Below, piece after piece: positions 21,805 through 32,659 of a stretch of DNA of 64,000 nucleotides. The notes under the pieces were generated by a model that was not told the DNA's origin, did not search any database, and saw only the letters and a list, made by a program, of their open reading frames with translations. Made by a program: the position numbers and the translations under genes. The DNA is from Haberlea rhodopensis. Lineage: Eukaryota > Streptophyta > Magnoliopsida > Lamiales > Gesneriaceae. The stretch spans positions 1 to 64,000 of the forward strand of contig CAJQUN010001263.1 in the NCBI GenBank assembly GCA_907163345.1, written 5' to 3'. Every line of letters begins with the position of its first letter. Position 1 is the first letter of the stretch.

Positions 21805-22647
21805 ATGCCGGGAAGCAGAGTTTCAAATGCAGTCAGATTTGATGTGGAGAAATTTGATGGGAAAATCAACTTTGGCTTGTGGCAAGTGCAAGTCAGGGAT
21901 GTGTTGATTCAGTCTGGTTTACACAAGGCATTGAAGGACAGAGTATTCCCTGAAAGCAGCAGTGATACTAGTTCGACTGGCGGAACGCCTAGTGCAACAG
22001 GTAAAGCTGGAATGAGCAATGAAGATTGGGAGGATCTGGATTTGAGAGCAGCAAGTGCTATCCGTCTGTGCCTGTCCAAAAATGTTCTTGCAAATGTGCA
22101 TGGAATGTCTACGGCGAAGGAACTCTGGGAAAACCTGGAAGAGTTGTATCAGACAAAGGGCGTCTCAAATCGGGTGTATCTGAAAGAGCAGTTTCATATA
22201 TTGCGAATGAATGAAGGTATTACTATTTCAGACCATTTAAGCGTTCTCAATGGCATTGTTTCAGAGCTGGAATCCATTGGAGTTAGAATTGATGATGAGG
22301 ACCAGGCCTTGAGACTCATCTGGTCTCTTCCACGTTCGTATGAGCACATGAAGCCGATACTGATTCATGGAAAGGAGAAAATCATTTTCTCAGAGGTTAC
22401 TGGTAAGCTTCTTTCCGAAGAGAGGAGACTTGGCGGGAGTAACGGTTCACATGAAAGTTTTGCAATGGTGGCTCAAAATTGGAAGAAGAAGAACTCCATG
22501 AAGAAATCCTGTTGGGGGTGTGGACAACCTGGTCATATAAAGAAAAATTGTCCAAGAGCTGGAGCGGGTTCGGCAAATTGCTCTGTATCAGCAAGTGGAG
22601 ATGTTGATAATGAAGCTAACATTGTCTCCTCTTTTGATGTCCTATGA
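21805..22647 (+). CDS. Copia-type gag, intact (280 aa)
   Basis: An upstream in-frame ATG exists at 21760, but homology starts at 21805 with MPGSRVSNAVRFDVEKFDGK, so I chose that start. Residues 11-40 carry the RFDVEKFDGK and FGLWQVQVRDVL signature of plant Copia gag; the middle (about 75-210) is the helical UBN2-like capsid region with AKELWENLEELY and LRLIWSLPRSYEHM; residues 236-249 form a CCHC knuckle CWGCGQPGHIKKNC for RNA binding. It ends at residue 280 without protease or pol. The frame is uninterrupted, unlike every other retroelement gene in the window, suggesting recent selection or very recent insertion. It would assemble the cytoplasmic particle that packages element RNA. Confidence 0.9.
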   Translation: MPGSRVSNAVRFDVEKFDGKINFGLWQVQVRDVLIQSGLHKALKDRVFPESSSDTSSTGGTPSATGKAGMSNEDWEDLDLRAASAIRLCLSKNVLANVHGMSTAKELWENLEELYQTKGVSNRVYLKEQFHILRMNEGITISDHLSVLNGIVSELESIGVRIDDEDQALRLIWSLPRSYEHMKPILIHGKEKIIFSEVTGKLLSEERRLGGSNGSHESFAMVAQNWKKKNSMKKSCWGCGQPGHIKKNCPRAGAGSANCSVSASGDVDNEANIVSSFDVL

Positions 22648-23007
22648 AAAAGGACATGTACATCCTTATGGCATGCCGTTGTCCCCAAGTTGCCATGAAA
22701 AATGATGTAAAATGTTAGCGGGTCCATAGTTTTGCACACGGGCATTGGTTTGGCATTGATGCAGGGTGTGTGGTGAAAATTCATGTCGATGGTTGCACCA
22801 TAATTTTTTTCAGCAAGGTTATTTTTTCGACATGGGCCGAATTGAAATGCTTGAAATGGTTTATTCTGAGTGGAGTATGCTTTTATGGTGGAGCATGATA
22901 ATTCTCTACAATGAGAATTGTGACTGTCTTGCAGTGTTATTAGCGGAAGCTATGAAGATCTTCATCGTGGTGGAATGTTGTGGGACAACAAAGCCCAAGG
23001 TGGAGAT

Positions 23008-23508
23008 TGTTGGGTTTGGGCTTTAGTTTTTTATCCCACATTGAAAAGTGAAGGAAACTTGGCCAAATGTTTTAGTATAAATTAAGGCTTGAGGCCTTTG
23101 GTTTAAGTGCACCAGTCAATAGCTTGTCTAGCAACTTTTGGCTTTATATATATTTCTCTCTTGTTTTAGAATCTAGTAAAACTCTTAGTATGCTCTGTGG
23201 TTGCAGCTGTGTCTGAGCTTCCACATCAAAAAGGATTTTAGATGTCTTTGTTGTAAGGGGAGGGGTGTGCGTGATAAAGTGTGGCTAGTGGGAAAAGCTT
23301 TGTGGGTGTGTTTGGGGTGAGAAGAGAAATTATGTGGTTGTAATAATTTTCATATAGTGTATTTTCTTCTCTGGTCCTGGTGGTTTTTTCTCCTGATTTG
23401 GGAGTTTTCCACGTTAAATCATTGTGTTGTTATTATTTCTCCTTTTGCTTGCTTTCCCATTAAAAGGTGCATCTCGGGGGGTGAATTTGGAGGGTCAAAT
23501 TCCCAACA
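23008..23508 (+). repeat. 3' LTR of gag-only element
   Basis: Starts TGTTGGGTTTGGGCTTTAG directly after the purine tract CCCAAGGTGGAGAT and ends CCCAACA, followed by the ATACA duplication. The 360 bp between the gag stop and this LTR show no pol motif. Confidence 0.92.
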
Positions 23509-23513
23509 ATACA

Positions 23514-25640
23514 GATATGTAATTGTCACCGGCCGCATGAATGCACATTAAATCAGATTAAGCGCAGCCAAAATTGAAAAAAATGCTCTTTGTTAGAAAT
23601 CACAGAATGTATTTTATAGTTGGTTGCTTCCTAACACTGATCATATCAAACAAAAATAAGACCTTTTTTGTTCACGAACCATAACCTATCCTTTATTCAA
23701 TATCTTTTAGGTTCATCCATCAAGTTACAAGCCAATTTTTGTTCACGAACCATAACCTATCCGTTGTCCCCAAGTTACAATCCATCAAGCATCAAGTTAC
23801 AAAAATTTATTTTCTAGTAATGCTTTTGGAACTCAACATGTGGCTTGGATCAAAATTATTCATTTCTTAGTGTTATTAATGCATATGAATGGTTTATTTT
23901 GTGACGTTGCTTAATTGCTTGATCATCATTTAATTTGATATTTGGAAATCATGATGAGCTCGAGAGGATTCATTGATTAAGACACAAAATAGAATAATAT
24001 ATCTTAGTTGCACATAGGCTAGGGATAGACTTGTGTGGCCTGGCCTGTGTAACCTTTGATCGAAAACCTGAGCCTTCTTGTTAATTAAATTCAAGCAAGA
24101 GAATGATCCATTAGTTAATAGAAGGCATACCTAAATGACACTCGGGAGAGGCAATTAGATACATGAGGATTTTTGGTTAACAATTCAAGCATAAGATCAA
24201 CTGAGGATAGCCTAGATTCGAGTAAAGTGTTGAGGAAAGAAAGTAGTCCTAGATCTTGAACTTGTTGTAGTTAATTAATTATTTATATATTTTATTTCCT
24301 TTAATTTAATAAAATTTGCTCGAATTCATAGTTTAAATAAAGTTAGAGAGGATACAATTATAGTAAATAACAATCACTTACGGGCACTCATGAGAGACGA
24401 TACTTTAGTCTATCGCTTGCTACTATAACAGCACATGCACTTCCATTATAACAGAGTTGTATAATTAAGACCTAAAAAAAACAAGGAAGAAATATAACAT
24501 AAAAGTGAACTATCAAAAGGTAAAACAACCCATGAAAAAAAACAAATTTTCAGAACTTCACCCGCAAACCATGTCTTCAAAGTCGAAATGTATAAATTTA
24601 GAGATAAAGTCATTTACAAAGGCACTCAACTCCTGCCGAGTTAATTTTATTTAGGAAAACAAATCAACATGAGAAATTTTAGCAGACAAAATATGTTTAG
24701 AACCCCATATAATAAATCTGGTGAATTTTCTCCTAGTGCATTGATGTTCCTATATTAAAATTACTCTTCGAACTTGTTGTATTCAACATAATATGGACAG
24801 CAGAAAAACTTTTCAGAATTAAATTGAACTTTATGGAATGCATTCACCAATCACTGATAGTAAACTCTCAATAAGAATGTTCATAATTTCAGGGCAAGGA
24901 AAAAATCTGAAAGAAAGCCAGCATCTTCTGTAAATCCTTTATTCACAGCAGCTTATTCGATTATTTTTTAAAATTGCATGCCAGTCAAAATTCAATGAGA
25001 TTTTAAATGAAAGGAGACCAATAAAGTGATCAACATGTTTAATGAAATATGTACTTCACAAATATGGAATGCAAGGTGCTCTATATTCTGCAGACAACAA
25101 AATGTATTTGACAAATTTTAAAACGTAAATGTCTCCTTTAGTGCTCTTCACACACACCCGCTTCGCTTTCAGTACATTTATATTTCTGCGATGAGAATAT
25201 TCTATCATTCTCTCATGTCTTTGATTTGTTCCTCATTTCAGCCACCAATATCACTTTTCACGGATCAATTCATCACCTAGAGCATCTAAGTAGGAATACC
25301 ATGGATATTCAACCAATACTTTCTGCTGCAACTATAGTAGTCAACAAGCATCATAGCAAACACCACCATCAGCCAGTTCTGGCCAGAACTGGCTGATTAT
25401 GGTATCTCCAACCGAAAAATAACATTTCATTATAATACTAGACATGCACTTTTAGCTAATGCTTATGGTTATTAGATTTGCTACGCTCCTTTAACAAAAA
25501 TATGATAGCCAGATCTCTGCTCTTATATTTTTATGGAAGAAAACTTTAAAACCTTTTGAGAATCATGTACAGGGTGCCATACTAACTTGACATGGAAATT
25601 TTTAAAGCCACAGGCATTGAAATCAATCATAAAACTATCT
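23514..25640. other. AT-rich region, no gene seen; one perfect palindrome
   Basis: About 2.1 kb with no recognised coding frame or element ends on either strand. A short direct repeat TTTTGTTCACGAACCATAACC occurs at about 23666 and 23737. A 30-bp perfect palindrome lies at 25368-25397. If the CCCH-like exons at 12-14 kb belong to a minus-strand gene starting near 29 kb, this would be intron. Confidence 0.5.
25368..25397. repeat. Perfect 30-bp palindrome
   Basis: ATCAGCCAGTTCTGG followed by its exact reverse complement, no loop. Centre between 25382 and 25383; the next pair outward (C/T) mismatches. Confidence 0.95.
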
Positions 25641-26158
25641 TGTTTCACTGATTCTATATTTAGAATCATCCCCAAATATCTTATCATCATACTGTACCTT
25701 TCACTTTGATTAGGTTACATGTATCCAACTACTACAAGCTAAAGAAATCATCATGACTCATTGATAATTTTATCTTTTCTGGTAACATTTATATAATTTC
25801 TATCTGTATGTGATACTACTGAATGCATTGCAAAAATTACATTAATGTGCAGCCACCATCGACTGTAATTTAGTTAAAGCCATTCAAAATATTAACGCCT
25901 CCCAAATCCATGCTTAGCAAACAATTATCATACTTGTGTGATGCTTTATTTGTTCTGTTTTATATTTCCTAAAAGAAAATGTCATCTATTAAAATTATTA
26001 TGTCCGTACCACAAAAGATTCTATCATGTTCCTTGACATTACAAAAGTAAATAACAATGCATGTTTGATAGAAGGCTTAACTTAGCAAATATTGCTCCTC
26101 TCTTGAAATTCTTTAATAATATTCCACCAACTATAAATAGTTGTTGTTTAACAATTCT
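25641..26158. repeat. Segment B, left part: duplicate of 1.5-2.43 kb
   Basis: Aligns with segment A block by block and lacks the 331-bp insert found there. Ends at AACAATTCT (26150-26158), which recurs as AACGATTCT at 28360-28368 and marks the edge of an inserted element. Confidence 0.75.
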
Positions 26159-28359
26159 GGTTTGCAACTTTCATCCTGTGTATTGTCTTCATTGCGATTT
26201 CAGTCTTTTGAATATTTAAATTTCGGGATAATACATGATATAGTCCTCATTGTTTCCTCTTGTTCCCGATTTAGTCCCTCTTGTTTGCATCAACCCGATT
26301 TAGTCCCTTTAGTTTGTAATTGTTTCCCAAATCAGTCATATCCGTTAATTAACTGTTAAACTTAACGGATTAAAAATTACCCAGTTTCATTAAACACCCA
26401 AATAAATATCAAAATTATTATTTTTACCCAATTTTTATTTTAAACTTCAAATCATCCCAAAATAAACTCTATTTTCCAAAATCCAAACCATCCCAAAACC
26501 CCAAACTATAAATTCCAAACCCACCCATTTTATCGTGAAGCTCATCTCCCCCCACTCTTCTTTCTCCCCAAACAATCTCCCCACTCTTTTCTCCCAAGAC
26601 AACCGTGAATCACTCACCAAACAATCTCCCCACTCTTCTTCTCCCAAGACAATCGTGAATCACTCATTTCTCTCCAAACAATTCAACCTAAAACCATTGA
26701 ATATCCATACAGATTCGGGCAGGGAATTTCGTTTGTGGGCAGATTTTTTGGAGAACAGCTTGAAATTGGTTCTTGGAGGTCGGAAAACATACAGATTTGA
26801 AGGTAAGTGCTTCACTCTTTTTTTTTTGGATTTTTCACATAATTTCGAAAATCCCCAAATTTTCCCCCAATTCAAGAACCCTAATTTCGATTTCTGATTG
26901 GGTGCGTAAATGCATGTAGCAATTTTGATAGGCTAAATGTTGTAAATGTGGTAAATGCATATAGCAATCGATGCAATCAGTTCCAGTTTTGTGTATTCCT
27001 TATTCAAACCAGCACTAAATTTTTGTATTCCTCTATGACCTGTTTTTTAGTGTTGGGACATGGCTGTAGATGATAGTGTAAATGTCAATGAAAATCTGAA
27101 TGCTAATGTTGAGGATGAAGATGACAGTGGTTCAATGCTCGATGGCAGTGGTTCAGTTAATGATAGTGGTCAAGATGACAATGGGGGTGTATAATTTCGT
27201 TTGTTTATATAATTTTAGTTATATGAATATGTAACTATTTCTGCAGGTTAATCAAGCCATGAATATTTATAAACCTGTTTCTTCAAAGGGCGAGTGAATT
27301 TCGTTACAGTTTCAAAGCTGAAAGATGGAATAAATCACCGAAGACAACAAGGTCTCTCAGCTTCTACCCCATCTACTCATGAAGATGCAAATTCGAATGT
27401 TTAATAGAGATTGGATATGTACTAGTTTTTGGGTGATATACTACTTTTGTGATATACATTGCAGTTGATATATGCATGGTGTTTGAATTAGTCCAGATTG
27501 TTGTTTTGTTGTCTTTGTGATGTTATATAAACAAAGGAGATGCTGCAGAAATTTTTGATGTGATTCTATAAGCCATTTTCAGATCTATAATAATAGATTT
27601 AATTGTCGGCAAAATGCCACAATGTGCGAAAAGAAAAGAGATGAAAGTGTGAATTTTGTTGTTGTGCCTTATTTAAGGTGGTATAATATGAGTAAATAGA
27701 AAATCATTAAAATTTAATGAAGTTGGTACATTTGCATAAAATGTAAATACAGTATAGGCATCCAAGTTTTTTGAAATTGAGGTGTTGAATCATGTATCTT
27801 CAATCATTTACCATTCCATAAAAAATTTGAATCTCGATGCTAAAAAAATCGAAAATGGAGGAGAAAAAATAGTTGGTACATGATATTGCTTCTTGCCCTT
27901 ATTATGGGGTGATTTTGTGGCTACAAATAAAAATGGGGCAAAAATAGGAGTTTTGGGATTTATTTGGGTGTATAATGAAATTAGAAAATTCTAAATCTGT
28001 TAAGTTTAACATTGAATTAACATATATGACTGATTTGGGAAACAATTACAAACTAAAGGGACTAAATCGGGTCGGTATAAACAAGAAGGACTAAATCGGG
28101 AACAAGAGAAAACAATGAGAACTATATCATGTATTATCCCTTAAATTTCAGTCTTAGTCATATATATTTTGCAATTTTAGTCCTTTGTTTTGCAATTTTG
28201 TTCATTTCCACAGGCCTGACGTGTTCGGTGGCAGGTTACTCCCACGGAAAATGGACTAAAATTACAAAACAAGTAAACATAGCAGATTAAAACTGAAATT
28301 TGACTACTTAACGACTATATACCCCTATTCGCAATTTTCCTAACTCTATAACCCTATTT
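26159..28359. mobile_element. Probable outer Mutator-like element, diverged
   Basis: The interval is bounded by 9-bp near-repeats AACAATTCT and AACGATTCT; segment A has one uninterrupted copy (CTATTTAACAATTCTATTTT near 2325), an empty site. Inside, both ends carry related inverted tracts with AATTTCAGT and TTTGYAATTTTAGTCC. The termini themselves are poorly matched. A younger MULE (26225-28140) is nested in it. Confidence 0.45.
26225..28140. mobile_element. Non-autonomous MULE with about 190-bp TIRs, TSD TTAAATTTC
   Basis: Perfect 9-bp duplications TTAAATTTC (26216-26224, 28141-28149) flank long inverted repeats starting GGGATAATACATGATATAGT and continuing through TTGTTCCCGATTTAGTCC and AGTTTGTAATTGTTTCCCAA to about 190 bp, with roughly 90% identity by eye. 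The 1916-bp element has no transposase. The interior contains a Ser/Pro/Asn-rich open stretch (26535-26897) with a GTAAGT-like donor near 26803, and a 44-codon acidic open frame (27060-27194). These could be captured host exons or worn MULE coding sequence; I recognise neither. Confidence 0.88.
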
Positions 28360-29060
28360 AACGATTCTATTAAGAATTTTTTTTTTATTTCATTGGAAGG
28401 AAAACTTTACCAAAATTTGGTCTTTTCTCAAAATGTCGAAATTCACATATTTGTGAAAATGCAGGACATATAAAATCATTTCATGCGATTTAAAAAATGA
28501 TACCTAGCATATCACCACAAACATTCAGCCCATATCTCATCAAATACCAATTATATATACTAAAAAACAAAAACAGTTATTGACAACATCAAGATAAGAA
28601 AAATGAAAAGCTTTTTACGCTAATACCTCGTTGAATCCTCACAAAATCCCTGCAAAATAAATAAAATGATTCAAATTGATGAGAAACAACAGAACATAAT
28701 ATAGAAAAAACATACATCACAGTCACAATTCACAAAATAAAACCTGAAAAATGAATAAAAACAATGCTCATTTGTCGGTTCTAGAACACAAGTGTATACG
28801 CAGATGGGAGATGACAGGTGAGAATTCTCTGTCAAAATTAATATACTATAGAAAAAATTATCAAATTAGTAATTTCAGAATGGTGAAATACCATTACCAT
28901 TTTGTTGCATCACTTCCTTTATCGACCATGTGTGTGTATATATATAATTCCTTTTTTTTATTATATATATTGGCGTCATCCAAATATTGTATAATTTCTT
29001 TTTTATTATATAGATGAAAAATAATTGTTTAATTATTAATCATAATATCCTCTATTTCAT
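28360..29060. repeat. Segment B, right part: first of two tandem copies
   Basis: Matches both segment A's right part and the following block (29061-29800) at about 95% identity to the latter. Read on the minus strand it shows TTATTTTGCAG followed by GGATTTTGTGAGG, like an intron 3' splice site, but no recognisable exon. Confidence 0.8.
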
Positions 29061-29800
29061 TCACGATTTTCCCTAACTCTATATCCCTATTTAACGATTC
29101 TATTAAGATTTTTTTTTTATTTCATTGGAAGGAAAACTTTACCAAAATTTGGTCTTTCCTCAAAATGTCGAAATTCACATGAAAATGCAGGACAGATAAA
29201 ATCATTTCATGCGATTTGAAAAATGATACCTAGCATATCACCACAAACATTCATCCCATATCTCATCACTACCAATTATATATACTAAAAAACAAAAACA
29301 GTTATGGACAGCATCAAGATAAGAAAAATGAAAAGCTTTTTACGCTAATACCTCGTTGAATCCTCACAAAATCCCTGCAAAATAAATAAAATGATTCAAA
29401 TTGATGAGAAACAACAGAACATAATATAGAAAAAACATACATCACAGTCACAATTCACAAAATATAACCTGAAAAATGAATAAAAACAATGCTCATTTGC
29501 TGGTTCTAGAACACAGGTGTATACGCAGATGGGAGATGACATGTGAGAATTCTCTGTCAAAATTAATATACTATAGAAAAAATTATCAAATTAGTAACTT
29601 CTGAATGGTGAAATACCATTACCATTTTATTGCATCACTTCCTTTATCGACCATGTGTGTGTATATATATAATTTCTTTTTTTTATTATATATATTTGCG
29701 TCATCCAAATATTGTATAATTTCTTTTTTATTATATATATGAAAAATAATTGTTTAATTATTAATCATAATATTCTCTATTTCATTCTCGATTAAATTTT
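29061..29800. repeat. Segment C: second tandem copy (about 720 bp)
   Basis: A direct repeat of 28340-29060 starting at the TTTTCCCTAACTCTAT block. Because it includes the outer MULE's right edge, the tandem duplication happened after that insertion. Confidence 0.8.
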
Positions 29801-29984
29801 GAATAAAGATAAAAAAAAATTGATAAGAAAATTAAAATGTCATATCTCCGACAAAGATTTATAATCAATGCATTTTACTTTTATAAATAATAGGGGTGGT
29901 TGAAGATCTACATCATGGATTTTATATTTAGGACAATCTTTAGGTTAGTAGTTTGTTTGAGTGTTTATAGACTCAATCAAGGGT
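29801..29984. other. Short spacer, no gene seen
   Basis: AT-rich with no recognised feature. Confidence 0.5.
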
Positions 29985-30570
29985 CATAAATGACCTTGAA
30001 TCTTTTCAAAATCGACCCGTGGTTAACGGGCCGGTTAACTAGGTAAACAGTTAGATGTGTCGGACTCGTAATCGGCCCATCTATAGACGAGTCGGACCTG
30101 TAATCGGCCCGTCTATAGACCGGTCGGACCCGTAATCGGCCCGTCTATAGACGGGCAGGTTAAGGGTATCGTGAACCACCGATTAACTGGCGGTGCGATT
30201 CAAGGGTTTATTTTAATTTTATTTACATTTTTAATTTTCAAACATATGTTATGGTGTAGATTTGAACACATGATCTAAAACTTGAATAATTAGCTTCAAC
30301 TACTAAGCTATAAGAGAGTTGTTGATCTAAATAGAGTTTTATAATTCATGTATGTTAATCAACAAATATATCTTACACATTTTGATTGTTCGAGCTTGAA
30401 TTATTTCACGTTATTTTATGATTAATCCATGGGAGAAAACACATTCAAATATTTTTTACATTTTTTTTTCAAATTTAATAATATTTATTAAAAAAATAAG
30501 GGTCAAACCGTAACCGAAACAGTTGGTTAACCGAAACCGAACAGTAACCGGCGGTTCATGAACCGTTACC
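29985..30570. mobile_element. Possible hAT-like remnant with GGTTAACCG-type ends
   Basis: The left part has GTGGTTAACGGGCCGGTTAAC and the right part AGTTGGTTAACCGAAACCG, both built from the GGTTAAC/GTTAACC motif common near hAT ends in plants. Three 32-bp units with CGTAATCGGCCCGTCTATAG lie at 30061-30155. Exact ends and an 8-bp duplication were not found. Confidence 0.35.
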
Positions 30571-31720
30571 GATATATTTGAGTTGCAATATCTCATGTTC
30601 TCAAAATAATTGCATCATGAAATTATATCGAGTTTGGTTTAAGAAACCAAACGAAAGACATTCGAACTAAAATATTTGAAATTCATTAAACAAAGTAAAA
30701 TTATTAGAGTAAAAATATTTTAAAACAACAAGATAATGTAGAAAAAATAAAGATGCACATATATTTGTTTCTAAAAGTTTGTGATGTAATCTTTCTACAT
30801 CTCTCCTTGTTCCACCGAATGAAAAAATTTAATAAAAGACTTTGGTTCATATACTCATATGTACAAACCTATTTCAGCATAAAACTCTTATTATGCTGAA
30901 ACTCCCTGACACTCTGCTACTCAGCTCATCTCCAAACAACATGTCTGAGAGTTCTAAAAGAATCTTTACACTTAAGCTCACTAACACAGATTTTAAGACA
31001 ATTGATAATATAAATGATCAGATATTCTATTTAACGATGATGCGTGCGTTTGAGGTGTGTTTTCTACTAAGATGATCTTCAGTGTAAGCTCCTCAAGTTT
31101 TTGATCTCTTATGAAAGATTGAAGAGAATACACATTCTTGTGTTTCTGCATCAAATCTATTGTAGAAAGATTGAAGAGAAGCGTAGTTTGAAAACTCATG
31201 ATTGAATGTATATAACGGTTCGGACTGTTGTTGGACAAACTTGTTAAGACCTATTGATGAATCATCTACAAGTACCTCACAAAAAAAAACATTAAAAAAT
31301 TAAAACTAAAAATAAAATTCTAAACTAAAATCAAGAGTGCTTGGTAACAATATTAGTATAAACAAAAGTAAATCATCATTGACAAAGGCACCAACAACTT
31401 GATGAGTGTTGTCCTACCGCAAGTGTATGATGTCAAGTTTTAGTATTAGATGAGTGAAGAGTGTCGAACCCACATAGATTGAAAATTAAGTTTTATAGAA
31501 TAGCTTCAACTTTATCTAAACAATCAACTAAAGTACCGTTTGTTTCCATTTTAATTTTTATCATATCCTTATGCTAATTTTTATCCCATGTTTGTTTTGA
31601 TTTTAAGCAAAAGTTATCACATCATATTTATTCCACTTTAATCCTACTTTCAAGCAAAATGACATATATATAATTTCCCACCAAAAATTTTAACTTACTT
31701 CCTAGAACTTAATTCCTATT
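30571..31720. other. AT-rich region, no gene recognised
   Basis: Open stretches at 30842-31075 (+) and 30993-31238 (-) overlap and resemble nothing I know. At 31400-31480 CTACCGCAAGTGTATGATGTC and GTGTCGAACCCACA resemble a boundary common in plant repeats, but no partner end was found. Confidence 0.5.
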
Positions 31721-31745
31721 ATTATTATTAGTAATAGTACTACTA

Positions 31746-31775
31746 CTAGTAGTAGTAGTAGTAGTAGTAGTAGTA
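31746..31775. repeat. (TAG)n microsatellite
   Basis: About nine to ten tandem TAG units. Confidence 0.95.
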
Positions 31776-32184
31776 TTATATACAAAAATACACATATATG
31801 GTGTATGTGGTCTGTGTATCTTATTGTGAAAGTGATCCAGATATGTGTATTTTGAATTTCGATCCATATAAAGTGTAATTATTATAGGTATTAGACCCAA
31901 AAAGACCATTACAAGATTATGATGTACCTTCCTTTAAGAAAAGTATTAATATACTTATTTAGTATTTGATTATAAATAGACGTCAAAAAATATTGTTGCA
32001 GAATATGAGTTCTACTGGGGTCACTTTTAGATAAGAGTTGTAGAGAAGGGGCCCTATTTACAAATAAGAGGGGGCTTCATACAATATACGTACTAACAAA
32101 AGCCGAAAGAGGCATCAGGAAGCGGAGCTGCCAAGTCAGCTCTTTGTCGGTTACATAAAATCGCCGATGTGTTTCGGCGATTTA

Positions 32185-32465
32185 TATTTATTTATTATTA
32201 TTATTATGATTATATATTTTGTTGTTATGTTATTATTATTTATATTATTAAATAAATATATATATCTATGTATAGTATTGTTTTATTTTATTTATTATTA
32301 TTATTATACATATAAATATATTTTATTATTATTATTATATATTATTATGATTATTTATATATTATTGTTATTTAATAATAATAATAATAACGATTATTAT
32401 TTAACAATAGTATTTGTTAAATTATATTTTTATATAATGTTTATATTATGATATTTTATATATAG
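32185..32465. repeat. TTA/TA-rich simple sequence, left half
   Basis: Dense TTATTA and TATA runs; continues after the nested cluster at 50214-50525, so the cluster sits inside one simple-sequence tract. Confidence 0.85.
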
Positions 32466-32604
32466 TGTTGGGGTTCAACAATTGTCTCTGCTTTGTGATC
32501 AATCGAACACGCGGCGCTTGTGCCAATGTACGGTTGAAAAGGTTGAAGTTGTGTCATTACCCTTAACTATAGTATTGGTAAAGCGGTAAGCACTAGATTC
32601 AACA
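32466..32604 (+). repeat. 5' LTR of TRIM
   Basis: 139 bp with inverted TGTTG/CAACA ends. The stretch ACCGGTTG-like 16-bp block near 32530 is missing from the 3' LTR at the E3 insertion point. Confidence 0.85.
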
Positions 32605-32606
32605 AT

Positions 32607-32619
32607 TGGTATCAGAGCT
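32607..32619 (+). other. TRIM primer-binding site
   Basis: TGGTATCAGAGCT two bases after the LTR end, initiator-tRNA-Met type. Confidence 0.85.
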
Positions 32620-32659
32620 AATGTCGCATGTTCGGTTCCCATGAGTTGCGGAGAGTGTA

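Larger units (their letters stand above)
21060..23508 (+). mobile_element. Gag-only LTR element (TR-GAG type), TSD ATACA
   Basis: Two nearly identical LTRs (505 and 501 bp) bound a 1443-bp interior that holds a primer site, one intact gag gene and a purine tract but no pol. Perfect 5-bp duplications ATACA flank it (21055-21059, 23509-23513). This is the structure described for terminal-repeat retrotransposons with a GAG domain. LTR differences are few: a 4-bp deletion near 23237, one or two length changes in T runs, and a few substitutions, so insertion is recent. Pol functions must come from a partner Copia element. Confidence 0.92.

Noticed and set aside
30842..31238. Small protein genes on opposite strands
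   Set aside because: They overlap each other, are short and match nothing; insufficient evidence.
32167..32451. Ile/Tyr/Leu-rich membrane-protein-like frame (also at 50290-50532)
   Set aside because: Translation of TTA/TAT simple sequence.
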